DNA from: Bugula neritina
Taxonomy: Eukaryota; Bryozoa; Gymnolaemata; Cheilostomatida; Bugulidae
Assembly: GCA_964035545.1 (NCBI GenBank)
Contig: CAXIUT010000097.1
Span: forward strand, 434,001-498,000
DNA length: 64,000 bases
Direction of reading: 5' to 3'
In this document: piece by piece, positions 16,285 to 32,100 of the stretch
How the letters are laid out: every line of letters starts with the position of its first letter
How positions within the stretch are numbered: the stretch's first letter is position 1
Position numbers and translations under genes: made by a program
Notes under the pieces: generated by a model
The model's database searches: none
The model's input: the letters and a program-made list of their open reading frames with translations, nothing else
What the model was told of the DNA's origin: nothing

Positions 16285-19200
16285 CTACATACTGAAATAT
16301 ACTGCAACACACTGCAACATACTGCAACATACTAAAATATACTGCAACATACTGAAATACACTGCAGAATACTGAAATACACTGTTACATACTGAAATAT
16401 ACTGCAAAATACTGAAATACACTGCTACATACTGAAATATACTGCAACACACTGTGACATACTGCAACATACTAAAATACACTGTAACATATTGAAATAC
16501 ACTGCAACACATTGAAATATACTGCAATGTACCGAAATATATGGTAAACTACTGAAATATACTGTCACACATTGAAAAATACTGCAACATACTGAAATAT
16601 ACTGCGACACATTGCAATATACTGTAACATACTGAAATATGCTGTAGCACACTGAAATACACTGCAACTCACTGAAATATACTGCAACATACTGAAATAC
16701 ACTGTAACATATTGAAATATACTGCAACATACTGAAATACACTGCTACATACTAAATTTTACTGCAACATACTGCAACATAGTGAAATACACTGTAACAT
16801 ACTGAAATACACTGCAACATACTGCAACATATTGAAATAAACTGCAACACATTGAAATATACTGCATTATACCTAAATATACGGTGATATACCAAAATAT
16901 ACTGTAACACATTTAAAAATACTGCAACATACTGAAACACACTGCAAAAAACTGTAACACACTGAAATAAACTGCAACACACTGCAACATACTGCAACAT
17001 ACTAAAATATACTGTAACATAATGAAATAGACTGCAACACATTGAAATATACTGTAAATTACTGAAATACACTGCTAAATACTGAAATATACTGCAACAC
17101 ACTGCAAGATACTGCAACATACTAAAATATATTGCAACATACTGAAATACACTGCAGAATACTGAAATACACTGTAACATACTGAAATATACTGCAAAAT
17201 ACTGAAATACACTGCTACATACTGAAATATACTGCAACACACTGCGACATACTGCAACATACTAAATTACACTGTAACATATTGAAATACACTGCAACAC
17301 ATTGAAATATACTGCAATGTACCGAAATATATGGTCAACTACTGAAATATACTGTCACACATTGCAATATACTCTAACATACTGAAATATGCTGTAGCAC
17401 ACTGAAATACACTGCAACTCACTGAAATATACTACAACATACTGAAATACACTGTAACATATTGAAATATACTGCAACATACTGAAATACAGTGCTACAT
17501 ACTGAAATATACTGCAACATACTGCAACATAGTGAAATACACTGCAACATACTGCAAGATAGTGAAATACACTGTAACATACTGAATTACACCGCAAAAT
17601 ACTGCAACATATTGAAATGCACTGTAACATATTGAAATACACTGCAACACATTGAAATATACTGCAACATACCTAAATATACGGTATTATACCAAAATAT
17701 ACTGTAACACATTGAAAAATACTGCAACATACTGAAATACACTGCAACACACCGAAAAACACTGAAAATACTGTAACACACTGAAATATACTGCAAAATA
17801 CTGAAATATACTGCAAAATACTGAAATACACTGCTACATACTGAAATATACTGCAACACACCGCAACATACTGCAACATACTAAAGTATACTGCAACATA
17901 CTGAAATACACTGCAAAATACTGAAATACACTATAACATACTGAAATATACTGCAACATACTGAAATACACTGCTACATACTGAAATATACTGCAACACA
18001 CAGCAACATACTGCAACATACTAAAATACACTGTAACATATTGGAATACCCTGCAACACATTGAAATATACTGCAACATACCTAAATATACGGTGATATA
18101 CCAAAATAAACTGTAACACATTTAAAAATACTGCAACATACTGAAATACACTGCAACACTCTGAAATACACTGCAAAATACTGTAACACACTGAAATATA
18201 CTGCAACACACTGCAACATACTGCAACATACTAGAATACACTGTAACATATTGAAATATACTGCAATATACTGAAATACACTGCTATATACCGAAATATA
18301 CTGCAACACACTACAACATACTGCAACATGCTGAAATATACTGCAACATACTGAAATACCCTGCAAAATATACTGAAATACACTGTAACATACTGAAGTA
18401 TACTGCAACATACTGAAATACACTGCTACATACTGAAATTTACTGCGACACACTGCAACATACTGCAACATACTAAAATGCACTGTAACATAGTGAAATA
18501 GACTGCAACACATTGAAATATACTGCAAAATACTGAAATACACTGCTATATACTGAAATTTACTGCAACACACTGCAACATACTGCAACATACTAAAATA
18601 TACTGCAACATACTGAAATACACTGCAAAATATTCAAATACACTGTAACATATTGAAATATACTGCAACATACGGAAATACAGTGCTACATACTGAAATA
18701 TACTGCAACATACTGCAACATAGTGAAATACACTGCAACATACTGCAAGATAGTGAAATACACTGTAACATACTGGAGTATACTGCAACATGCTGAAATA
18801 CACTGCTACATACTGAAATATACTGCAACACACAGCAACATACTGCAACATACTAAAATACACTGTGACATGTTGGAATACACTGCAACACATTGAAATA
18901 TACTGCAAAAGACTGAAATACACTGCTACATACTGAAATATACTGCGACACACTGCAACATACTGCAACATACTAAAATACACTGTAACATATTGAAATA
19001 GACTGCAACACAATGAAATATACTGTAAAATACTAAAATACACTGCTAAATACTGAAATATACTGCAACACACTGCAAGATACTGCAACATACTAAAATA
19101 TACTGCAACATACTGAAATACACTGCAGAATACTGAAATACACTGTAACATACTGAAATATACTGCAAAATACTGAAATACACTGCTACATACTGAAATA

Positions 19201-19673
19201 TACTGCAACACACTGCGACATACTGCAACATACTAAAATACACTGTAACATATTGAAATACACTGCAACACATTGAAATATACTGCAATGTACCGAAATA
19301 TATGGTAAACTACTGAAATATACTGTCACACATTGAAAAACACTGCAACATACTGAAATATACTGCGACACATTGCAATATACTGTAACATACTGAAATA
19401 TGCTGTAGCACACTGAAATACACTGCAACTCACTGAAATATACTGCAACATACTGAAATACACTGTAACATATTGAAATATACTGCAACATACTGAAATA
19501 CACTGCTACATACTAAATTTTACTGCAACATACTGCAACATAGTGAAATACACTGTAACATACTGAAATACACTGCAACATACTGCAACATATTGAAATA
19601 CACTGCAACACATTGAAATATACTGCATTATACCTAAATATACGGTGATATACCAAAATATACTGTAACACAT
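16285..19673. repeat. Dispersed composite copy of HOR-A
   Basis: The left part (16285 to about 17890) matches 4183-5790 at an offset of 12,102 bp, falling to 12,062 after a 40-bp deletion near 17361. The right part (about 17890-19673) matches HOR-A copy 1 at an offset of 17,475 bp, including the +2 insertion (about 18366) and the landmark (1813 to 19288). The segment therefore joins pieces of HOR-A in a different order from the tandem copies. The right border lies where CACATTGAAAAATAC (HOR-B-like) replaces CACATTTAAAAATAC. Confidence 0.8.
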
Positions 19674-21410
19674 TGAAAAATACTGCAACATACTGAAATA
19701 CACTGCAACACACCGAAAAACACTGAAAATACTGTAACACACTGAAATATACTGCAAAATACTGAAATATACTGCAAAATACCAAAATACACTGCTACAT
19801 ACTGAAATATACTGCAACACACCGCAACATACTGCAACATACTAAAGTATACTGCAACATACTGAAATACACTGCAAAATACTGAAATACACTATAACAT
19901 ACTGAAATATACTGCAACATACTGAAATATACTGCTACATACTGAAATATACTGCAAAACACTGCAACATACTGCAACATACTAGAATACACTGTAACAT
20001 AATGAAATACACTGCAACACATTGAAATATACTGCAAAATACTGAAATACACTGCTATATACTGAAATACACTGCAACACACTACAACATACTGCAACAT
20101 GCTAAAAGCTGCAACATACTGAAATACACTGCTACATACTGAAATATACTGCAACACATTGCAACATACTGCAACATACTAAAGTATACTGCAACATACT
20201 GAAATACACTGCAGAATACTGAAATACACTGTAAGATACTGAAATATACTGCAAAATACTGAAATACATTGCTACATACTGAAATATACTGCAACACAAC
20301 GCGACATACTGCAACATACTAAAATACACTGTAACATATTGAAATACACTGCAACACATTGAAATATACTGCAACATACTGAAATATACTGCGACACATT
20401 GCAATATACTGTAACATACTGAAATATCCTGTAGCACACTGAAATACACTGCAACATACTGAAATACACTGTAACATATTGAAATATACTGCAACATACT
20501 GAAATACAGTGCTACATACTGAAATATACTGCAACATACTGCAACATAGTGAAATTCACTGTAACATACTGAAAAACACTGCAACATACTACAACATATT
20601 GAAATACACTGCAACACATTGAAATATACTGCAACATACCTAAATATACGGTGATATACCAAAATAAACTGTAACACATTTAAAAATACTGCAACATACT
20701 GAAATACACTGCAACACTCTGAAATACACACCAAAATACTGTAACACACTGAAATATACTGCAATACACTGCAACATACTGCAACATACTAGAATACACT
20801 GTAACATATTGAAATATACTGCAACATACTGAAATACACTGCTATATACTGAAATATACTGCAACACACTACAACATACTGCAACATGCTAAAATATACT
20901 GCAACATACTGAAATACCCTGCAAAATACTGGAATACACTGTAACATACTGAAGTATACTGCAACATACTGAAATACACTGCTACATACTGAAATATACT
21001 GCAACACACAGCAACATACTGCAACATACTAAAATACACTGTAACATATTGGAATACACTGCAACACATTGAAATATACTGCAAAATACTAAAATACACT
21101 GCTACATACTGAAATTTACTGCGACACACTGCAACATACTGCAACATACCAAAATGCGCTGTAACATAGTGAAATAGACTGCAACACATTGAAATATACT
21201 GCAAAATACTGAAATACACTGCTATATACTGAAATACACTGCAACACACTACAACATACTGCAACATGCTAAAATATACTGCAACATACTGAAATACACT
21301 GCAAAATACTGAAATACACTGTAACATACTGAAGTATACTGCAACATACTGAAATACACTGCTACATACTGAAATATACTGCAAAATACTGAAATACACT
21401 GCTATATACT
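19674..21410. repeat. Dispersed partial copy of HOR-B
   Basis: Matches about 9955-11691 at a constant offset of 9,719 bp. It includes the -1 shift (10002 to about 19718), the -3 shift (10384 to about 20102) and the 60-bp landmark-lacking allele, so it derives from the copy-1 type of HOR-B, not copy 2. Confidence 0.82.
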
Positions 21411-21735
21411 GAAATACAGTGCTACATACTAAAATATACTGCAACATACTGCAACATAGTGAAATACAGTGCAACATACTGCAAGATAGTGAAATACACT
21501 GTAACATACTGAAATATACTGCAACACACAGCAACTTACTGCAACATACTAAAATATACTGCAACATACTGAAATACACTGCAAAATATTCAAATACACT
21601 GTAACATATTGAAATATACTGCAACATACTGAAATACAGTGCTACATACTAAAATATACTGCAACATACTGCAACATAGTGAAATACAGTGCAACATACT
21701 GCAAGATAGTGAAATACACTGTAACATACTGAAAT
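21411..21735. repeat. Local 220-bp duplication
   Basis: A stretch of about 105 bp starting GAAATACAGTGCTACATACT at 21411 recurs at 21631, a shift of 220 bp. It replaces the segment that holds a -3 shift in the HOR-B source (about 11730). The insertion leaves the decamer register unchanged. Confidence 0.75.
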
Positions 21736-24230
21736 ACACCGCAAAATACTACAACATATTGAAATGCACTGTAACATATTGAAATACACTGCAACACATT
21801 GAAATATACTGCAACATACCTAAATATACGGTAATATACCAAAATATACTGTAACACATTGAAAAATACTGCAACATACTGAAATACACTGCAACACACC
21901 GAAAAACACTGAAATTACTGTAACACACTGAAATATACTGCAAAATACTGAAATATACTGCAAAATACTGAAATACACTGCTACATACTGAAATATTCTG
22001 CAACACACTGCAACATACTGCAACATACTAAAGTATACTGCAACATACTGAAATACACTGCAAAATACTGAAATACACTATAACATACTGAAATACACTT
22101 CAACATACTGAAATATACTGCTACATACTGAAATATACTGCAACACACTGCAACATACTGCAACATACTAGAATACACTGTAACATAATGAAATACACTG
22201 CAACACATTGAAATATACTGCAAAATACTGAAATACACTGCTATATACTGAAATACACTGCAACACACTACAACATACTGCAACATGCTAGTAGCTGCAT
22301 TATACTGAAATACACTGCTACATACTGAAATATACTGCAAAACACAGCAACATACTGCAACATACTAAAATATACTGCAACATACTAGAATACACTGTAA
22401 CATAATGAAATACACTGCAACACATTGAAATATACTGCAAAATACTGAAATACACTGCTATATACTGAAATATACTGCAACACACTACAACATACTGCAA
22501 CATGCTAAAATCTACTGCAACGAACTGAAATACCCTGCAAAATACTGAAATACACTGTAAGATACTGAAATACACTGCTACATACTGAAATATACTGCAA
22601 CACACTGCAACATACTGCAACATACTAAAATATACTGCAACATACTGAAATACACTGCAGAATACTGAAATACACTGTAACATACTGAAATATACTGCAA
22701 AATACTGAAATACACTGCTACATACTGAAATATACTGCAACACACTGCGACATACTGCAACATACTAAAATACACTGTAACATATTGAAATACACTGCAA
22801 CACATTGAAATATACTGCAATGTACCGAAATATATGGTAAACTACTGAAATATACTGTCACACATTGAAAAATACTGCAACATACTGAAATATACTGCGA
22901 CACATTGCAATATACTGTAACATACTGAAATATGCTGTAGCACACTGAAATACACTGCAACTCACTGAAATATACTGCAACATACTGAAATACACTGTAA
23001 CATATTGAAATATACTGCAACATACTGAAATACACTGCTACATACTAAAATTTACTGCAACATACTGCAACATAGTGAAATACACTGTAACATACTGAAA
23101 TACACTGCAACATACTGCAACATATTGAAATACACTGCAACACATTGAAATATACTGCATTATACCTAAATATACGGTGATATACCAAAATATACTGTAA
23201 CACATTTAAAAATACTGCAACATACTGAAATACACTGCAACACACTGAAATACACTGCAAAAAACTGTAACACACTGAAATAATCTGCAACACACTGCAA
23301 CATGCTGCAACATACTAAAATATACTGTAACATATTGAAATAGACTGCAACACAATGAAATATACTGTAAATTACTGAAATACACTGCTAAATACTGAAA
23401 TATACTGCAACACACTGCAAGATACTGCAACATACTAAAATATATTGCAACATACTGAAATACACTGCAGAATGCTGAGATACACTGTAACATACAGAAA
23501 TATACTGCAAAATACTGAAATACACTGCTACATACTGAAATATACTGCAACACACTGCGACATACTGCAACATACTAAATTACACTGTAACATATTTAAA
23601 TACACTGCAACACATTGAAATATACTGCAATGTACCGAAATATATGGTCAACTACTGAAATATACTGTCACACATTGAAAAACACTGCAACATACTGAAA
23701 TATACTGCGACACATTGCAATATACTGTAACATACTGAAATATGCTGTAGCACACTGAAATACACTGCAACTCACTGAAATATACTGCAACATACTGAAA
23801 TACACTGTAACATATTGAAATATACTGCAACATACTGAAATACAGTGCTACATACTGAAATATACTGCAACATACTGCAACATAGTGAAATACACTGCAA
23901 CATACTGCAAGATAGTGAAATACACTGTAACATACTGAGTTACACCGCAAAATACTGCAACATATTGAAATGCACTGTAACATATTGAAATACACTGCAA
24001 CACATTGAAATATACTGCAACATACCTAAATATACGGTATTATACCAAAATATACTGTAACACATTGAAAAATACTGCAACATACTGAAATACACTGCAA
24101 CACACCGAAAAACACTGAAAATACTGTAACACACTGAAATATACTGCAAAATACTGAAATATACTGCGAAATACTGAAATACACTGCTACATACTGAAAT
24201 ATACTGCAACACACCGCAACATACTGCAAC
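21636..24230. repeat. Copy of the 15343-17880 segment
   Basis: Matches 15343 onward at an offset of 6,293 bp, rising to 6,353 bp after a 60-bp difference at about 23660-23720. It overlaps the left part of HOR-C because HOR-C was formed from this material. It carries the variant -1 and -3 shifts (about 21908, 22290) and landmarks at 22820 and 23630, which are 810 bp apart against 790 bp in the source. Confidence 0.78.
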
Positions 24231-27200
24231 ATACTAAAGTATACTGCAACATACTGAAATACACTGCAAAATACTGAAATACACTATAACATACTGAAAT
24301 ATACTGCAACATACTGAAATATACTGCTACATACTGAAATATACTGCAACACACTGCAACATACTGCAACATACTAGAATACTCTGTAACATAATGAAAT
24401 ACACTGCAACACATTGAAATATACTGCAAAATACTGAAATACACTGCTATATACTGAAATACACTGCAACACACTACAACATACTGCAACATGCTAAAAG
24501 CTGCAACATACTGAAATACACTGCTACATACTGAAGTATACTGCAACACACAGCAACATACTGCAACATACTAAAATACACTGTAACATAATGAAATACA
24601 CTGCAACATACTGAAATATACTGCAACATACTGCAACATAGTGAAATTCACTGTAACATACTGAAAAACACTGCAACATACTACAACATATTGAAATACA
24701 CTGCAACACATTGAAATATACTGCAACATACCAAAATATACGGTGATATACCAAAATAAACTGTAACACATTTAAAAATACTGCAACATACTGAAATACA
24801 CTGCAACACTCTGAAATACACTGCAAAATACTGTAACACACTGAAATATACTGCAACACACTGCAACATACTGCAACATACTAGAATACACTGTAACATA
24901 TTGAAATATACTGCAATATACTGAAATACACTGCTATATACTGAAATATACTGCAACACACTACAACATACTGCAACATGCTTAAATATACTGCAACATA
25001 CTGAAATACCCTGCAAAATACTGAAATACACTGTAACATACTGAAGTATACTGCAACATACTGAAATACACTGCTACATACTGAAATATACTGCAACACA
25101 CAGCAACATACTGCAACATACTAAAATACACTGTAACATATTGGAATACACTGCAACACATTGGAATATACTGCAAAATACTGAAATACACTGCTACATA
25201 CTGAAATTTACTGCGACACACTGCAACATACTGCAACATACTAAAATATACTGCAACATACTGAAATACACTGCAGAATACTGAAATACACTGTAACATA
25301 CTGAAATATACTGCAAAATACTGAAATACACTGCTACATACTGAAATATACTGCAACACACCGAAAAACACTGAAATTACTGTAACACACTGAAATATAC
25401 TGCAAAATACTGAAATATACTGCAAAATACTGAAATACACTGCTACATACTGAAATATTCTGCAACACACTGCAACATACTGCAACATACTAAAGTATAC
25501 TGCAACATACTGAAATACACTGCAAAATACTGAAATACACTATAACATACTGAAATACACTTCAACATACTGAAATATACTGCTACATACTGAAATATAC
25601 TGCAACACACTGCAACATACTGCAACATACTAGAATACACTGTAACATAATGAAATACACTGCAACACATTGAAATATACTGCAAAATACTGAAATACAC
25701 TGCTATATACTGAAATACACTGCAACACACTACAACATACTGCAACATGCTAGTAGCTGCATTATACTGAAATACACTGCTACATACTGAAATATACTGC
25801 AAAACACAGCAACATACTGCAACATACTAAAATATACTGCAACATACTAGAATACACTGTAACATAATGAAATACACTGCAACACATTGAAATATACTGC
25901 AAAATACTGAAATATACTGCGACACATCGCAATATAATGTAACGTACTGAAATATGCTGTAGCACATTGAAATACACTGCAACTCACTGAAATATACTGC
26001 AACATATTGAAATATACTGCAACATACTGAAATACACTGCTACATACTAAAATATACTGCAACATACTGCAACATAGTGAAATACACTGTAACATACTGA
26101 AATACACTGCAACATACTACAACATATTGAAATACACTGCAACACATTGAAATATACTGCATTATACCTAAATATACGGTGATATACCAAAATATACTGT
26201 AACACATTTAAAAATACTGCAACATACTGAAAGACACTGCAACACACTGAAATACACTGCAAAATACTGTAACACACTGAAATATACTGCAACACACTGC
26301 AACATACTGCAACATACTAAAATATACTGCAACATACTGAAATACACTGCAAAACATTCAAATACACTGTAACATATTGAAATATACTGCAACATACTGA
26401 AATACAGTGCTACATACTGAAATATACTGCAACATACTGCAACATACTGCAACATACTAGAATACACTGTAACATAATGAAATACACTGCAACACATTGA
26501 AATATACTGCAAAATACTGAAATACACTGCTATATACTGAAATACACTGCAACACACTACAACATACTGCAACATGCTAAAAGCTGCAACATACTGAAAT
26601 ACACTGCTACATACTGAAGTATACTGCAATACACAGCAACATACTGCAACATACTAAAATACACTGTAACATATTGGAATACACTGCAACACATTGAAAT
26701 ATACTGCAAAATACTGAAATACACTGCTACATACTGAAATATACTGCAACACACTGCAACATACTGCAACATACTAAAGTATACTGCAACATACTGAAAT
26801 ACACTGCGGAATACTGAAATACACTGTAACATACTGAAATATACTGCATAATACTGAAATACATTGCTACATACTGAAATATACTGCAACACACTGCGAC
26901 ATACTGCAACATACTAAAATACACTGTAACATATTGAAATACACTGCAACACATTGAAATATACTGCAATGTACCGAAATATATGGTAAACTACTGAAGT
27001 ATACTGTAACACATTGAAAAATACTGCAACATACTGAAATATACTGCGACACATTGCAATATACTGTAACATACTGAAATATGCTGTAGCACACTGAAAT
27101 ACACTGCAACATACTGAAATACACTGTAACATATTGAAATATACTGCAACATACTGAAATACAGTGCTACATACTGAAATATACTGCAACATACTGCAAC

Positions 27201-28219
27201 ATAGTGAAATTCACTGTAACATACTGAAAAACACTGCAACATACTACAACATATTGAAATACAATGCAACACATTGAAATATACTGCAACATACCAAAAT
27301 ATACGGTGATATACCAAAATAAACTGTAACACATTTAAAAATACTGCAACATACTGAAATACACTGCAACACTCTGAAATACACTGCAAAATACTGTAAC
27401 ACACTGAAATATACTGCAACACACTGCAACATACGGCAACATACTAGAATACACTGTAACATATTGAAATATACTGCAATATACTGAAATACAATGCTAT
27501 ATACTGAAATATACTGCAACACACTACAACATACTGCAACATACTGAAATACCCGGCAAAATACTGAAATACACTGTAACATACTGAAGTATACTGCAAC
27601 ATACTGAAATACACTGCTACATACTGAAATATACTGCAACACACAGCAACATACTGCAACATACTAAAATACACTGTAACATATTGGAATACACTGCAAC
27701 ACATTGAAATATACTGCAAAATACTGAAATACACTGCTACATACTGAAATTTACTGCGACACACTGCAACATACTGCAACATACTAAAATGCACTGTAAC
27801 ATAGTGAAATAGACTGCAACATATTGAAATATACTGCAAAATACTGAAATACACTGCTATATACTGAAATACACTGCAACACACTACAACATACTGCAAC
27901 ATGCTAAAATATACTGCAACATACTGAAATACACTGCAAAATACTGAAATACACTGTAACATACTGAAGTATACTGCAACATACTGAAATACACTGCTAC
28001 ATACTGAAATATACTGCAACACACAGCAACATACTGCAACATACTAAAATACACTGTAACATATTGGAATACACTGCATCACATTGAAATATACTGCAAA
28101 ATACTGAAATACACTGCTACATACTGAAATATACTGCGACACACCGCAACATACCGCAACGTACTAAAATACACTGTAACATATTGAAATAGACTGCAAC
28201 ACATTGAAACATACTGCAA
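22850..28219. repeat. HOR-C copy 1 (about 5.4 kb)
   Basis: Matches about 29180-34282 in the same order. The offset is 6,329 bp up to about 24550, then 6,589 bp to about 25180 (a 260-bp difference), 6,043 bp from about 25900, and 6,063 bp after a 20-bp deletion at about 27540. The piece at about 25180-25900 is not shared with copy 2; its 25370-25800 part instead copies 21908-22340 at an offset of 3,462 bp. Landmarks lie at 23630 and 26969. Confidence 0.78.
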
Positions 28220-29179
28220 AATACTGAAATACACTGCTACATACTGAAATATACTGCAACACACCGAAATGTACTGCAACACACTGCAACATACTGCAAC
28301 ATACTAGAATACACTGTAACATAATGAAATACACTGCAACACATTGAAATATACTGCAAAATACTGAAATACACTGCTATATACTGAAATATACTGCAAC
28401 ACACTACAACATACTGCAACATGCTAAAATCTACTGCAACATACTGAAATACCCTGCAAAATACTGAAATACACTGTAACATACTGAAATACACTGCTAC
28501 ATACTGAAGTATACTGCAACACACTGCAACGTACTGCAACATACTAAAATATACTGCAACATACTGAAATACACTGCAGAATACTGAAATACACTGTAAC
28601 ATACTGAAATATACTGCAAAATACTGAAATACACTGCTACACACTGAAATATACTGCAACACACTGCGACTTACTGCAACATACTAAAATACACTGTGAC
28701 ATATTGAAATACACTGCAACACATTGAAATATATTGCAATGTACCGAAATACATGGTAAACTACTGAAATATACTGTCACACATTTAAAAATACTGCAAC
28801 ATACTGAAACATACTGCGACACATCGCAATATAATGTAACGTACTGAAATATGCTGTAGCACATTGAAATACACTGCAACTCACTGAAATATACTGCAAC
28901 ATATTGAAATATACTGCAACATACTGAAATACACTGCTACATACTAAAATATACTGCAACATACTGCAACATAGTGAAATACACTGTAACATACTGAAAT
29001 ACACTGCAACATACTACAACATATTGAAATACACTGCAACACATTGAAATATACTGCATTATACCTAAATATACGGTGATATACCAAAATATACTGTAAC
29101 ACATTTAAAATTACTGCAACATACTGAAAGACACTGCAACACACTGAAATACACTGCAAAATACTGTAACACACTGAAA
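28220..29179. repeat. Spacer block between HOR-C copies
   Basis: Satellite with a landmark at 28739 and a cluster of diverged units (GACACATCGCAATATAATGT, near 28818). It matches 36219-37178 at an offset of 7,999 bp, and its right half matches the start of 34283-34560 at an offset of 5,543 bp. Only decamers are seen. Confidence 0.72.
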
Positions 29180-32100
29180 TATACTGTCACACATTGAAAA
29201 ACACTGCAACATACTGAAATATACTGCGACACATTGCAATATACTGTAACATACTGAAATATTCTGTAGCACACTGAAATACACTGCAACTCACTGAAAT
29301 ATACTGCAACATACTGAAGTACACTGTAACATATTGAAATATACTGCAACATACTGAAATACAGTGCTACATACTAAAATTTACTGCAACATACTGCAAC
29401 ATAGTGAAATACACTGTAACATACTGAAATACACTGCAACATACTGCAACATATTGAAATACACTGCAACACATTGAAATATACTGCATTATACCTAAAT
29501 ATACGGTGATATACCAAAATATACTGTAACACATTTAAAAATACTGCAACATACTGAAATACACTGCAACACACTGAAATACACTGCAAAAAACTGTAAC
29601 ACACTGAAATAATCTGCAACACACTGCAACATACTGCAACATACTAAAATATACTGTAACATATTGAAATAGACTGCAACACATTGAAATATACTGTAAA
29701 TTACTGAAATACACTGCTAAATACTGAAATATACTGCAACACACTGCAAGATACTGCAACATACTAAAATATATTGCAACATACTGAAATACACTGCAGA
29801 ATACTGAAATACACTGTAACATACAGAAATATACTGCAAAATACTGAAATACACTGCTACATACTGAAATATACTGCAACACACTGCGACATACTGCAAC
29901 ATACTAAATTACACTGTAACATATTAAAAGACACTGCAACACATTGAAATACACTGCAATGTACCGAAATATATGGTCAACTACTGAAATATACTGTCAC
30001 ACATTGAAAAACACTGCAACATACTGAAATATACTGCGACACATTGCAATATACTGTAACATACTGAAATATGCTGTAGCACACTGAAATACACTGCAAC
30101 TCACTGAAATATACTGCAACATACTGAAATACACTGTAACATATTGAAATATACTGCAACATACTGAAATACAGTGCTACATACTGAAATATACTGCAAC
30201 ATACTGCAACATAGTGAAATACACTGCAACATACTGCAAGAAAGTGAAATACACTGTAACATACTGAATTACACCGCAAAATACTGCAACATATTGAAAT
30301 GCACTGTAACATATTGAAATACACTGCAACACATTGAAATATACTGCAACATACCTAAATATACGGTATTATACCAAAATATACTGTAACACATTGAAAA
30401 ATACTGCAACATACTGAAATACACTGCAACACACCGAAAAACACTGAAAATACTGTAACACACTGAAATATACTGCAAAATACTGAAATATACTGCAAAA
30501 TACTGAAATACACTGCTACATACTGAAATATACTGCAACACACCGCAACATACTGCAACATACTTAAGTATACTGCAACATACTGAAATACACTGCAAAA
30601 TACTGAAATACACTATAACATACTGAAATATACTGCAACATACTGAAATATACTGCTACATACTGAAATATACTGCAACACACTGCAACATACTGCCACA
30701 TACTAGAATACACTGTAACATAATGAAATACACTGCAACACATTGAAATATACTGCAAAATACTGAAATACACTGCTATATACTGAAATACACTGCAACA
30801 CACTACAACATACTGCAACATGCTAAAAGCTGCAACATACTGAAATACACTGCTACATACTGAAGTATACTGCAACACACAGCAACATACTGCAACATAC
30901 TAAAATACACTGTAACATATTGGAATACACTGCAACACATTGAAATATACTGCAAAATACTGAAATACACTGCTACATACTGAAATATACTGCAACACAC
31001 TGCAACATACTTTAACATACTAAATTATACTGCAACATACTGAAATACACTGCGGAATACTGAAATACACTGTAACATACTGAAATATACTGCAAAATAC
31101 TGAAATACATTGCTACATACTGAAATATACTGCAACACACTGCGACATACTGCAACATACTAAAATACACTGTAACATATTGAAATACACTGCAACATAC
31201 TGAAATATACTGCAACATACTGCAACATAGTGAAATTCACTGTAACATACTGAAAAACACTGCAACATACTACAACATATTGAAATACACTGCAACACAT
31301 TGAAATATACTGCAACATACCAAAATATACGGTGATATACCAAAATAAACTGTAACACATTTAAAAATACTGCAACATACTGAAATACACTGCAACACTC
31401 TGAAATACACTGCAAAATACTGTAACACACTGAAATATACTGCAACACACTGCAACATACTGCAACATACTAGAATACACTGTAACATATTGAAATATAC
31501 TGCAATATACTGAAATACACTGCTATATACTGAAATATACTGCAACACACTACAACATACTGCAACATGCTAAAATATACTGCAACATACTGAAATACCC
31601 TGCAAAATACTGAAATACACTGTAACATACTGAAGTATACTGCAACATACTGAAATACACTGCTACATACTGAAATATACTGCAACACACAGCAACATAC
31701 TGCAACATACTAAAATACACTGTAACATATTGGAATACACTGCAACACATTGGAATATACTGCAAAATACTGAAAAACACTGCTACATACTGAAATATAC
31801 TGCAACACACAGCAACATACTGCAACATACTAAAATACACTGTAACATATTGGAATACACTGCAACACATTGAAATATACCGCAATGTAGCGAAATATAT
31901 GGTAAACTACTGAAATATACTGTCACACATTTAAAAATACTGCAACATACTGAAATATACTGCGACACATCGCAATATAATGTAACGTACTGAAATATGC
32001 TGTAGCACATTGAAATACACTGCAACTCACTGAAATATACTGCAACATATTGAAATATACTGCAACATACTGAAATACACTGCTACATACTAAAATATAT

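Larger units (their letters stand above)
885..18375 (+). other. HOR-A-specific +2 register shift
   Basis: GCAAAATATACTG in place of GCAAAATACTG occurs only at about 891, 3503, 6304 and 18366, that is once in each HOR-A copy. It makes the HOR-A unit 2,612 bp, not 2,610, and serves as a diagnostic marker for that family. Confidence 0.88.

Noticed and set aside
21419-21604. Plus-strand open frame of 61 codons
   Set aside because: It is made of ordinary decamers within a local 220-bp duplication and has no equivalent at homologous positions in other HOR copies. The opposite strand stops are absent by chance.
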